Source: Phycisphaerae bacterium (lineage in GTDB: Bacteria > Planctomycetota > Phycisphaerae > UBA1845). From it: a stretch of 64,000 bases of DNA. Under the pieces are notes generated by a model, which ran no database searches, was not told where the DNA came from, and was given only the letters and a program-made list of their open reading frames with translations. The DNA is taken from NCBI GenBank assembly GCA_029260075.1, contig JAJDDY010000023.1, positions 124,001 to 188,000 of the forward strand, read 5' to 3'. Made by a program: the position numbers and the translations under genes. Position 1 is the first letter of the stretch. Every line of letters starts with the position of its first letter. Below, one piece after another: positions 1 through 8,739 of the stretch.

Positions 1-957
1 GATGGTGTGGCCAACGGTGATCGACCGTGCGTTACCTCGGTATCGAACCCAACCTGCGTTGGCGCTGGGATTCTTAGTGAACGTGGTAGTCCCACGATTC
101 GGAACTGCATCCTTCGAAACAACAAAGCCGGTCGAGGTGGGGCGATGTATAGCGAGGGCAATGCTCCCGTCATTGTTGACACGATTTTCAGCGGAAACAT
201 TGCGGCTGAGGACGGCGGGGCGATGTTCAATATGGAAACAGCCGCTGGTTTGAATCGTTGCGATTTCTCGGGTAACAGCGCCGCAGCCGGCGGCGGCGTT
301 GCCGAGACGGGCACAGCGTCGCGCGGAACGTACACGGGTTGTCGCTTTACGAGTAATCGTGCTGGGAGTGACGGTGGTGGGTTCCACGGCGCGGCTGCAG
401 ACTCTTCATTTACGAACTGCTTGTTCCAGGGCAATACAGCCCAGGGCGACGGTGGTGGCGTGTGGCTTGGCGGAGCCTCGACCAGCCCGGTGAAGGTAAC
501 GAACTGCACGTTTTCCCTGAACGTCGCCGGGCTCCGGCAGAATTTCGGACTCGGCGGTGGAATCCTCGTTGGCGAGGTGGCCAGCCTAACGCTCATCAAC
601 TCCATCGTGTGGGGCAACTCGGCTCCGCTCGGCACCGTGCTGGATCAACAAGTCTCTGCGGACGGCATCGCGACGGTGACATTCAGTTGCGTTCAGGATG
701 ACGTTCCCGGCGACGGCACGATTCCGTTCGACGGCGCGGTCAACGGCAACATCGACCTCGACCCCGTGTTTGCCGACGTCGATCTGCGTTTGTGCGCGGG
801 GTCACCGTGCGTGGATGCGGGTGATGATAGCGCGGTGTCGCCCGGAGTCACGACCGATCTCGATCGCAGGCCTCGTGTCGTGGACGACGTTGCGCAGGGC
901 CCGCGCAACGTCGATATGGGAGCGTACGAGAGCCCGAGTCCAGACGGGTGCCAATGA
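1..957 (+). CDS. Secreted right-handed beta-helix protein, C-terminal part (5' end outside window)
   Basis: The frame is open from base 1, so only the C-terminal ~318 residues are seen. The visible part is a ladder of imperfect repeats of the form N-C-x-F-x-x-N-x-A-x-x-G-G-G/A, as in polymorphic outer-membrane or pectate-lyase-like parallel beta-helices. The end carries the pattern LCAGSPCVDAGD ... DLDRRPR ... VDMGAYE, which is the usual closing signature (choice-of-anchor Q type) of such secreted proteins in planctomycetes and related bacteria. It is probably an extracellular or surface protein; the ligand is unknown. No membrane segment or dockerin follows the GAYE motif. The family call is sure; the function is not. 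Confidence 0.85.
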   Translation, partial: DGVANGDRPCVTSVSNPTCVGAGILSERGSPTIRNCILRNNKAGRGGAMYSEGNAPVIVDTIFSGNIAAEDGGAMFNMETAAGLNRCDFSGNSAAAGGGVAETGTASRGTYTGCRFTSNRAGSDGGGFHGAAADSSFTNCLFQGNTAQGDGGGVWLGGASTSPVKVTNCTFSLNVAGLRQNFGLGGGILVGEVASLTLINSIVWGNSAPLGTVLDQQVSADGIATVTFSCVQDDVPGDGTIPFDGAVNGNIDLDPVFADVDLRLCAGSPCVDAGDDSAVSPGVTTDLDRRPRVVDDVAQGPRNVDMGAYESPSPDGCQ

Positions 958-983
958 TCTGGCGTCGTCGGTAATGGACGCTA

Positions 984-1013
984 CTGGATCTCCGACTGGA
1001 AGCCGGTGCCACT
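984..1013. repeat. Degenerate copy of the family B palindrome core
   Basis: The stretch contains CGACTGGAAGCCGGTGCCAC, which differs by little from the core CACCGGCTGGAAGCCGGTG seen at 25079, 34399, 43030 and 44014. No full-length element ends can be recognised, so it is a remnant or core-only copy. Confidence 0.55.
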
Positions 1014-1171
1014 CCAGAGCATCGGGTTCCATACCGGCAGGCTGGGCCGCGTTGTTCCATATCATCCTCGATCATCCTGCTTCGCGTGCAAACGCGACCG
1101 TTTCTTGCTAGGTTACCGGGCTCGACGCCACACTGGCTGACAATCTAGGACGAAAGGGACAGCAGAGCACG

Positions 1172-2530
1172 ATGACGATCGCACGACAGATGGCCCAATG
1201 GGTCACGAAGATGAAGTACGAAGAACTACCGGAGAAAACGATTCACGAGGTCAAGCGGCGGGTGATCGACTCGCTTGCCACGTGCCTCGGTGCTTACGGC
1301 GCCCGCCCAAGCAAAATCGCACGGGCGAAGGCGCGGGCCGTTAGTGACCCACCCCCGTCGGCTAGCGTGTGGGGCACGGACCACCACACCTCGCCCGATC
1401 TCGCCGCCTTCGCCAACGGTGCGATGGTGCGTTATCTGGATTACAACGATACGTATCTGAGCCTTGAGCCGGCCCATCCGTCGGACAACATCCCCGCAGC
1501 GGTCGCCGTAGCGCAGGGCGCCGGCAAGCCCGGTCGCGATGTGATCTTGGCTACGGTGATCGCCTACGAGATTCAATGTCGACTTTGTGACGCCGCGAGC
1601 TTGCGCGCCGGCGGTTGGGATCACGTCACCTACGGTGCTCTTTCGACAACCCTTGCGGCGGGCAAAATTTGGGGGCTGACTGAAGATGAACTCGAGCATG
1701 CGCTGGGAATCGCCGGCGTGTGCAACATCACAACGCGTCAAACGCGCACCGGCCAGATCTCAGATTGGAAGGCCTGCGCCTTCGCCAACGCCGCCCGCAA
1801 TGGCGTGTTCGCAGCCGACCTTGCGCGGCGCGGTATGACCGGTCCGTTCGAGATTTTCGAAGGGCCTAAGGGCTTAATGAACCAACTCGACATCGGTGGG
1901 GCGTCCGGCGTTGTCTTGGGCAGCGACGGCGACTTCATGATCGACAAGACGTACATCAAGTTCTGGCCGGCCGAGTACCACTCGCAGTCCGCTATCGATG
2001 CGTGCTTACAACTACGCCCAAGAATCGAGGGCAAAGACATTGCTGACATTCTGATCAAGAGCTTTGAGGCCGCCGTAAGCATCATCGGATCGGAGCCGGA
2101 AAAGCTGCGTCCCACGTCGCGCGAGACGGCTGACCACTCCATGTTCTATTGTTGTGCAGCCGCCCTCGTCGACGGCGACGTCACGCTCGCGACGTTCGAC
2201 GCCGACCGTCTGACCGATCCGAAACTGCTCGACTTGATCGACAAAACCAAGATCGTCGAAGACGGCGAGCTCAACAAGGGATACCCCAAAGGCATCCCCA
2301 ACGACGTGATCATCACCTGCACAGACGGCACGAAGGTCAACCAACGCGTCGATTTCCCGCGTGGCCACGCGGAGAACCCCATGACCGACGACGAGGTTGT
2401 CGCCAAGTTCAGACGAATGGCCGACGGTGTCATCACGGACGAAACCGCCGATGCGATTCTCGACAAGGCGTGGTCGCTGGACACTATGGAGGATGTGACG
2501 CCGCTGTTCGCGTTCAAGGTGATCGGATAG
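1172..2530 (+). CDS. MmgE/PrpD family protein (2-methylcitrate dehydratase-like)
   Basis: This 452-residue soluble protein matches the MmgE/PrpD family throughout its length (PrpD and MmgE are about 470-480 residues). Family features visible are the N-terminal helical domain with RRVIDSLATCLGAYG, the segment DYNDTYLS followed by HPSDNIPA, and the later WPAEYHSQSAIDA segment. Family members dehydrate 2-methylcitrate in propionate breakdown or decarboxylate cis-aconitate; the sequence alone does not separate these. There is no prpB or prpC nearby, so a methylcitrate-cycle role is not supported by context. The start is preceded by AAAGGGA at a reasonable distance. It appears to be transcribed alone. 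Confidence 0.9.
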   Translation: MTIARQMAQWVTKMKYEELPEKTIHEVKRRVIDSLATCLGAYGARPSKIARAKARAVSDPPPSASVWGTDHHTSPDLAAFANGAMVRYLDYNDTYLSLEPAHPSDNIPAAVAVAQGAGKPGRDVILATVIAYEIQCRLCDAASLRAGGWDHVTYGALSTTLAAGKIWGLTEDELEHALGIAGVCNITTRQTRTGQISDWKACAFANAARNGVFAADLARRGMTGPFEIFEGPKGLMNQLDIGGASGVVLGSDGDFMIDKTYIKFWPAEYHSQSAIDACLQLRPRIEGKDIADILIKSFEAAVSIIGSEPEKLRPTSRETADHSMFYCCAAALVDGDVTLATFDADRLTDPKLLDLIDKTKIVEDGELNKGYPKGIPNDVIITCTDGTKVNQRVDFPRGHAENPMTDDEVVAKFRRMADGVITDETADAILDKAWSLDTMEDVTPLFAFKVIG

Positions 2531-2631
2531 GTTTCCATCTGGTCGACGTGTGCTGATTAACCTCACGCGATTCGGTCGGCGGCGCTCGCGCGCACGTTGA
2601 CATGGCGCGACGGCTGTGCTACCAGCGTGGT

Positions 2632-5600
2632 ATGGCTGTTCGTTTTATCATCGGGCGGGCGGGTAGCGGAAAGACCCACCACTGTTTGGAGGCGATCCGC
2701 GACCGCTTGCGACATGACCCCGTCGATGGGTATCGCTTAGTTCTGCTTGTTCCCGAGCAGGCGAGCTTGCAGATGGAGCGCGCGATTCTCGAGCCGGGCG
2801 CGAACGCCGGCGAGGCGATGCGGGCCACGCACCGTGGTGAGGTGTTGTCGTTTCAACGGCTGGCGTTTCGCGTGCTCGATGCCGCCGGTCAGCTGGGCGG
2901 TGATGGTGCGGTGTTGTCGGAGACGGCGCGGGCGATGGTGCTGCGCCACCTCGTGTCTGAGCACGCCGATCAACTTCAATACTATCGTCGAGCGGCGAGG
3001 GCTTCGGTAGCGGGGGGGCTCATCACGCGGCTTGCCTCGACGCTGACGGAACTCATGCAAGAGGCTGTCGATCCGTCGGCGCTCCTCGAGTTGGCTGACG
3101 ACGACGGTGGTCGTGCGGGCGCCGATCCGGCGCAGCGTGCCAAGCTCCACGACATCCACCTGATCTACGAAGCCTACCTTGCATATCTCGCCACGGGCAA
3201 GCTGGACACCACGCAATATCTGGAACTCGCGCGCGAGCAATTACCGCACTGCTCTTGGTTGGCTGGGATGGAACTGTGGGTTGACGGGTTCGCGTCGTAT
3301 AGCGTGCAAGAGTCGCAGATGTTGGTCGCTCTGGCGAAGCTTGCCAAGCACGTAGACATCACGGTCATGGCCGATCCGTCGGTTTGCGTGGCGAGCGGTC
3401 GCGATGCGTCCGATCCCCGGACGCAGCTTTTCGCCCGACCGGTGGCTACGTATCGCGACTTGCGCCGCCGTTTCGAGAATGCCGGCGTCGCGGTCGATGA
3501 AGACCTCTCGCTGGAAGCGTCCGGTACGCCGCGCTTTCTCGATGGTGGGGCAATCGCAACGGTCGAGCGGTGCATATTCCAATCACCACCTGCAGACGAG
3601 GGCATCGCCGGCAGTCCACAGGACGAAGTCGAAATCGTTTCGCTTCCCACGCGCCGACTGGAGGCGGAGTACGCCGTGTCGCGCATTCACCGGTTTGTTC
3701 AGGATCATGGCGGTCGATATCGGTATCGCGATATCGCCATCATCTGTCGCGATCTGGGACCGTACCACGACCTGCTTAGTGCTGCGCTGACCGGTGCGCA
3801 CATTCCGTTCTTCATCGATCGACGTCGACCGGTCGTACATCACCCGTTGGTCGAACTACTTCGCGGTGGTGTTCAACTCGCAGCGCAGCCCATGGCGATC
3901 GAACCGGTGCGTCTGTTGCTCAAGACCGGCTTGCTCCCGGTTTCAATAGAGGACGGCGACGAGTTGGAGAACTACCTGATCGCCCACGGTGTTTCAGGAG
4001 AAACGGCGTGGTCCGGACCCGACTGGACGAACGAATCCCGATTCGGCAGTCGACGCGGCGGTTCGACTCCGTATGAGACGGCGTCGCTTTCGCGGATCAA
4101 CGCCGCGCGGCGGGTCGTGTCGGATCACGTTTCGGAATGGCTTGCCCTTACTACCGGCAACGATCGACCGACGGGCGAAGCGTGGTCGTCGGCGATTGTG
4201 TCGTGGTGGCAACGCCTTGGGGTTGGCGAGCAATTGGCTTCGTGGGCGGGCGACGCTGAGGACGACGGGGACCTTGATCAAGCGGAGGAGCACCGACAAG
4301 TCGAGCGCGACATTGCGGCGTTTTTGGATGACTTGGTCTTGGCACTTGGCGACGTCCGGCTTGACCCGGTCGAGTTGGCTGACGTCGTGGAAGCAGGTCT
4401 GGCTGGGCTCACGCTCGGACTGGTACCGCCCATGGTGGATCAAGTATTGGTCGGTTCCATCGAGCGCAGTCGACACCCGGATATCAAGGTGGCGTTGATC
4501 GTCGGTTTTAACGACGGCGTGTTCCCTATGCAGCTTTCGGAAGATCCGATTCTCAACGACGACGATCGCGGACTGCTCATCGAGCACGGTCTTGCGGTCC
4601 GACCGCCGTTGCGTCGGCGAATTGTGGACGAGCGAACGCTAGCGTATGTGGCATTGACCCGGGCGAGCGAGCACGTTGTGGTCAGCTACGCCCTCTCGGA
4701 TGATGACGGTCGATCCGCCCGCCCATCGCCATACTTGGGTGCTTTGAAGTCGGCGGGTCCGGGGATCGAGGTCAAGTGCTTGGCCGACCCGGTGCGATCG
4801 CGCCAGCCGTGGGATGTTAGAACGCTGGGTGACTTGACACGCCGATTCGCGTTGGAATTCAGGTCTCGGCTTCCTCGTACACAGGATGATCCGATCCTGC
4901 GCGGCAGATGGAACGAACTCTATGCGACGTCGCAGGTCGACCTCTCGACGGATTCGGTAACCGTTCGGGCGTTGCGATCGCTGGACGAGCCGGAAGATAC
5001 TCAGCTCTCGCCCAACGTACTCGAACGCCTGCACGCCGGACCACTGCGCACCAGCGTGTCGCAACTGGAGAGTTTCGCCGCCTGCCCCTTCCAACACTTC
5101 GCAAGGCATACGCTTCGTCTTCGTGAGCGTTCTGTCGCCCAACTCGCAGCCGTCGACATGGGATTAGTTCATCACGCGATTCTTGAAGATTTTATTGCGA
5201 CACTGGCTAAGGGTGAAGGGGGAATCGGTCAGCTCTCGGAGTCGCAGCTCACATCGGGGCTGGAAGAAAGCTGTTCGCGCGTGGCGGCTACGCTCCCGGA
5301 AGATGGCACGGTCAGCGACGCGCGCAATGCGTATCTGCTTCGACGATCGGCGTCGGACTTGGCTCGTGTGGTACACGCCCAGCGAAGCCGATCGCAGGCG
5401 GGTGGGTTGCGCGAGCGCAAGGTCGAGTTGCCTTTTGGCATGGCAGATGAGGGCAGTCTTCCGGCGCTGGTGTTGTCTACACCGAACGGTCGGCGTGTCA
5501 TGCTACGCGGTTACATCGACCGCGTGGACCTCGCGGAGCTTGGGGACGAACTGCTCGGCGTGGTCGTCGACTACAAACGCACGCGCGACAAACGTTTGGA

Positions 5601-6192
5601 CATGAGTCGTGTGTTCCACGGGCTATCACTGCAACTGCTCGCCTATCTGTTGGTTCTCGCGGAACAGGGGACGTCGATCGCCGGTCGACCCATTCGACCG
5701 ATCGGGGCTCTGTTCGTCAGCCTGACGGCGCACTACAACCTTGTGGATCACCCGACGGACGTCAACGATCGAAGCGTATCATTGAAGGGCACCGATCGCC
5801 CGCGTGGGTTGATCGACGCCGATCGATTTGGCGTGCTCGATTCGTCGGATGACAAGGGTTGGTCGCAGCACTACAGCCTGTACCGCAAGAAAGACGGCCA
5901 ACTCGGGAACATCGATCGTGGCGACGGCGTAGAGCGGTCGACGTTTGAGGCGATGCTGGAACACACGCGAACGCGGCTGGGCGGGTTGGCCGACAGTGTG
6001 CTCGATGGAATCGTCGCGGTGCGCCCCGTGCGACTCGGGTCGTTCTCTCCCTGTGCGTGGTGTACGATGCGCAGCGCTTGTCGATTCGAGCAGGGTATCA
6101 GCCCGATCGTCTATCTGGAATCGTTCAAACGATCGAGCGTGTTCGAGCGGTTGCAACAGTCACCAACGCCGCCGATTGGCCCTGATGCGTGA
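2632..6192 (+). CDS. addB: AddB-type helicase-nuclease subunit (PD-(D/E)XK nuclease with Fe-S staple)
   Basis: This is a 1186-residue protein of the AddB/RexB class, which pairs with AddA to resect double-strand DNA ends. A P-loop GRAGSGKT lies right at the N terminus (residues 8-15), which is why I prefer this ATG over one 30 bases upstream. The C-terminal nuclease shows GYIDRVD (about 960-966) and VVDYKR (about 979-983). Four cysteines, C818 and then C1141, C1144, C1150 (C-x2-C-x5-C), reproduce the iron-sulfur staple known from Bacillus AddB. No addA-like UvrD helicase lies beside it in this window: upstream is a PrpD-like gene and downstream an unrelated hydrolase-like gene. The partner must be elsewhere if it exists. 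Confidence 0.9.
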   Translation: MAVRFIIGRAGSGKTHHCLEAIRDRLRHDPVDGYRLVLLVPEQASLQMERAILEPGANAGEAMRATHRGEVLSFQRLAFRVLDAAGQLGGDGAVLSETARAMVLRHLVSEHADQLQYYRRAARASVAGGLITRLASTLTELMQEAVDPSALLELADDDGGRAGADPAQRAKLHDIHLIYEAYLAYLATGKLDTTQYLELAREQLPHCSWLAGMELWVDGFASYSVQESQMLVALAKLAKHVDITVMADPSVCVASGRDASDPRTQLFARPVATYRDLRRRFENAGVAVDEDLSLEASGTPRFLDGGAIATVERCIFQSPPADEGIAGSPQDEVEIVSLPTRRLEAEYAVSRIHRFVQDHGGRYRYRDIAIICRDLGPYHDLLSAALTGAHIPFFIDRRRPVVHHPLVELLRGGVQLAAQPMAIEPVRLLLKTGLLPVSIEDGDELENYLIAHGVSGETAWSGPDWTNESRFGSRRGGSTPYETASLSRINAARRVVSDHVSEWLALTTGNDRPTGEAWSSAIVSWWQRLGVGEQLASWAGDAEDDGDLDQAEEHRQVERDIAAFLDDLVLALGDVRLDPVELADVVEAGLAGLTLGLVPPMVDQVLVGSIERSRHPDIKVALIVGFNDGVFPMQLSEDPILNDDDRGLLIEHGLAVRPPLRRRIVDERTLAYVALTRASEHVVVSYALSDDDGRSARPSPYLGALKSAGPGIEVKCLADPVRSRQPWDVRTLGDLTRRFALEFRSRLPRTQDDPILRGRWNELYATSQVDLSTDSVTVRALRSLDEPEDTQLSPNVLERLHAGPLRTSVSQLESFAACPFQHFARHTLRLRERSVAQLAAVDMGLVHHAILEDFIATLAKGEGGIGQLSESQLTSGLEESCSRVAATLPEDGTVSDARNAYLLRRSASDLARVVHAQRSRSQAGGLRERKVELPFGMADEGSLPALVLSTPNGRRVMLRGYIDRVDLAELGDELLGVVVDYKRTRDKRLDMSRVFHGLSLQLLAYLLVLAEQGTSIAGRPIRPIGALFVSLTAHYNLVDHPTDVNDRSVSLKGTDRPRGLIDADRFGVLDSSDDKGWSQHYSLYRKKDGQLGNIDRGDGVERSTFEAMLEHTRTRLGGLADSVLDGIVAVRPVRLGSFSPCAWCTMRSACRFEQGISPIVYLESFKRSSVFERLQQSPTPPIGPDA

Positions 6193-6195
6193 TCC

Positions 6196-6317
6196 GAGCC
6201 GCGACCGTCAGGGAGCGTTCTTCAAACGTGCAACCGGACCGCTTCAAACGGAGCCGCGACTGTCAGGGAGCGGTTTTCGCGCTTGAGACCGGACCGCTTC
6301 CTTACGGGCGCCGCTCT
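6196..6317. repeat. Family A palindrome, double copy (A1)
   Basis: Two tandem, partly degenerate units of the dispersed palindrome. The first begins GAGCCGCGACCGTCAGGGAG at 6196; the second begins GAGCCGCGACTGTCAGGGAG at 6251 and closes with CCGCTTCCTTACGGGCGCCG. The arms can pair around a loop of about 20 bases. The unit starts four bases after the addB stop codon. Confidence 0.8.
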
Positions 6318-6397
6318 ACAAGAGACTTGCTAGACACGTTCTCATGGCAACACACCGAGGTATGAGTTTTCAGCGCAACCGTCACTGAGGCTAGACT

Positions 6398-7186
6398 ATG
6401 GGTATGCTGACTCATCGCGCGGCGTTCATCGCCGCGTACTTCGCCGAGCGATCTCGGCAAGGTCTACCCGAAGTGGTCGGACCGACCGATCGCGAGGTTG
6501 TGTTCATCGTGGACGGCGTCGGTGGATTTCAGGCTGCCCCGCTCATGGTGCGGCGTGCCCTGATTGATGGTGGGCATAATCTTGGCACGATGTGCTTCGA
6601 CTGGCAGTTCGGTCTGTGGGGAGAAATCTGGACGGACCTGATGTGGTATCGGCGCAACCGCGTGATGGGTGCGAGGCTCGCGAGAAAGATCGCATCGTTC
6701 TGCCGAGACAACCCCAAGACGCGCGTTCACCTGTTTGCCGTTAGTGCGGGAACCGGGGTTGCGGTCTTCGCGCTGGAATCACTTCGGCGCCGTCGGCTAA
6801 TCGACACGTTGGTCCTTGCGTGTCCCGCGCTCTCGCCGACGTACAACCTGTCTGCCGCACTGCAGTGTGTGCGGCGATGCTATGCGCTGATCAGCACCGG
6901 CGACCGGGTCGTGCTCGGATTGGGCACGCGTCTGTTCGGAACCGTGGATCGACGGTTCGGGCGCGCAGCCGGTCTGGTTGGATTTCATCGCCCCGAAGGA
7001 TTGAGTGCGGCCGATGCTGCGGTCTACGAGAAACTCCGTTCAATTCATTGGTCGCCGGAATTGCGGGGGGAGGGCCATTACGGTGGTCACGCCGGCTGGG
7101 TGAGCGCCCGCTTGCTACGCCGCCATTTGGTGCCGATGTTACGCGGCGAACCGTTGCTCCCGGTGCGACCGGGAATGGTCGATTGA
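6398..7186 (+). CDS. Alpha/beta-hydrolase-like protein
   Basis: A 262-residue protein without signal peptide or clear membrane segment. The segment VHLFAVSAGTGVAVFALES places Ser116 in an A-V-S-A-G turn after a beta strand, a variant of the nucleophile elbow GxSxG of alpha/beta hydrolases. An early strand VVFIVDGVGGF and a late GHYGGHAGW (His227, His231) would supply the oxyanion region and the catalytic histidine. This fits a small esterase or lipase-like fold, but the substrate is unknown and the first glycine of the elbow is absent, so a non-catalytic role is possible. It stands alone between the family A repeat and the YHS gene. Confidence 0.6.
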   Translation: MGMLTHRAAFIAAYFAERSRQGLPEVVGPTDREVVFIVDGVGGFQAAPLMVRRALIDGGHNLGTMCFDWQFGLWGEIWTDLMWYRRNRVMGARLARKIASFCRDNPKTRVHLFAVSAGTGVAVFALESLRRRRLIDTLVLACPALSPTYNLSAALQCVRRCYALISTGDRVVLGLGTRLFGTVDRRFGRAAGLVGFHRPEGLSAADAAVYEKLRSIHWSPELRGEGHYGGHAGWVSARLLRRHLVPMLRGEPLLPVRPGMVD

Positions 7187-7338
7187 GTTGAAGCGGCGGC
7201 GTTTGTCGATGGACAGTTACGTGCCTATGATCGGACGTTGGTTGCGCAGGTACATAGTGGACGCCGCCGAACGACACAGTCCGACTGGGATGAGTCCGGT
7301 AATGCCGCCGCTGCAGTTGTTTCCGTGTGTTGTTCTCG

Positions 7339-7379
7339 CTAGTGCGTGAATCGCTAGTGCGTGAATCCTTTCTCGCACT
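7339..7379. repeat. Hairpin with conserved loop TGAATCCTTTCT and a 15-bp direct repeat
   Basis: Stem AGTGCG (7356-7361), loop TGAATCCTTTCT (7362-7373), stem CGCACT (7374-7379). The 15-mer GCTAGTGCGTGAATC is duplicated head to tail at 7339-7353 and 7354-7368. The same 12-nt loop appears in two other hairpins at 48996-49019 and 49027-49050, each with a different but perfectly complementary 6-bp stem. The hairpin lies about 70 bases upstream of the YHS gene. Confidence 0.75.
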
Positions 7380-7450
7380 GTGTTTCGACAGCGCTCGGCC
7401 GATAGATAGGAAACCGTCCGTAATCGCGGCGGTATTGGGAGTATCAGCGT

Positions 7451-8374
7451 ATGAACACTACAGATAGCAATATGATTCGCCCGGCGAGCGAGCGATGGCC
7501 CTTCGTTGGGCGCCGCGTCGCGCCAGTGTTCGTCGCGCTGGCGATGGGCCTACTCTTGGCTCCGGTCGCGCTCGCGCAAGAAGCCAAGACGTCACCCGTT
7601 GAGAAGCAGGCGCAGACCGCTTCGCCGAAAGTTTCCAGCTCGATGAAACGGGTTATGCGTCCGGCAGATCGACCGGCGCTCGAAGGCTATTGTCCGGTGG
7701 CGTACTTCACCAAGGGCAAGGCCGTTCGTGGCGACGCCAAGTTTCGAACGCGCCATCAGGGGCAGGTGTATTACCTATCCAGCGCCGAAGCTAAGAAGAG
7801 TTTCGAGGCGGATCCCGCAAAATATCTTCCGCAGTTTGGTGGACTTTGTGCGACGGCGCTCGGGGGAAGTTATGGAAATCGACGTCGCTCCGACCCCACC
7901 GTGTTCGACGTGTTCGACGGCGAGCTCTTCCTGTTCTCGTCCGAGCGGGCGAAGCGGGCCTACGAGAAGGAACCCAAATTCTTCATCTATCGCGGGCGCA
8001 ACGTCTTTTCCGAGCCAGCGATAGACGGTTACTGTCCGGTAGCGTACCAACTGCGTGGTAAAGCTTTGAAGGGAAACGCGACGATCAAGCTTGTCTACGG
8101 CACAAGAGTCTACCAGTTTGTGACGGAGGCGGATCGAGACACGTTCGTCGCCGATCCCGTCAAGTATCTACCCGCATACGGCGGATACTGTGCCGAAGGC
8201 GTTTCGAAAGGTCGGCGCTACCCAGCTGATGCACGCCAATACGTGGTTCGTAACGGGCGAACGTATCTCTTCTTCGACGCCAAAGCCCAGTTGACGTTCC
8301 TTATGAACCCCGAGGAATACATCAGAATCGCAGACAAGAAATGGGCCAGTTTCGACGTGGAGGTCGAACCGTAG
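7451..8374 (+). CDS. Secreted YHS-domain repeat protein
   Basis: A 307-residue protein with an N-terminal export signal: hydrophobic stretch at about residues 24-40 ending in ALAQ. The mature part is a duplicated pair of YHS-like units. Units 1 and 3 carry the clear motif GYCPVAY (about residues 79-85 and again near 195) followed by GxxYxF/L, an F-x-A-D-P-x-K-Y-L-P block and G-G. Units 2 and 4 are degenerate (FDGELFLFSSE..., RNGRTYLFFDAK...) and lack the CPVAY core. YHS domains are often linked with metal handling, heavy-metal ATPases or heme proteins, but no cofactor can be assigned here. The neighbours give no hint of a pathway. Confidence 0.8.
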   Translation: MNTTDSNMIRPASERWPFVGRRVAPVFVALAMGLLLAPVALAQEAKTSPVEKQAQTASPKVSSSMKRVMRPADRPALEGYCPVAYFTKGKAVRGDAKFRTRHQGQVYYLSSAEAKKSFEADPAKYLPQFGGLCATALGGSYGNRRRSDPTVFDVFDGELFLFSSERAKRAYEKEPKFFIYRGRNVFSEPAIDGYCPVAYQLRGKALKGNATIKLVYGTRVYQFVTEADRDTFVADPVKYLPAYGGYCAEGVSKGRRYPADARQYVVRNGRTYLFFDAKAQLTFLMNPEEYIRIADKKWASFDVEVEP

Positions 8375-8739
8375 CAGCCTGTCAAACATCGATCGTGCAG
8401 AAGACGGTCGATGACTCTTCGTGATTCCGGATCGACACGGTCGGCGATTGTGTACGCAACGGTTCGTGGGCGAAGCCGTTCTCGAAGCCCTGACGCTCAT
8501 ACGCTCAACGATGGGCGGTCAACCGGGCCATAAACTGCTGCTGTTGCATGCGTGATAGTCCGTTTGGTGTGACACTTTCCCTCCAGCGTCTCCGCACACC
8601 CCGCCGATAAGGCCGAAAAGTGGTGGTTCATCCCTCTCCTAGTCGGAGCGCGGTTGGTTTGTGCGCCAACCAGTAAGGATGCACTGCATGATCCGTCGGC
8701 TCCAGTTCGGCCGGCCTTGGGCGATTGTTCGGTGTTGGC
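8375..8739. other. Intergenic region upstream of ftsK
   Basis: No convincing gene. One small hairpin GGTTGG/CCAACC (8652-8657 with 8666-8671) lies about 70 bases before the ftsK start. I see no recognisable promoter or repeat family copy. Confidence 0.4.
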
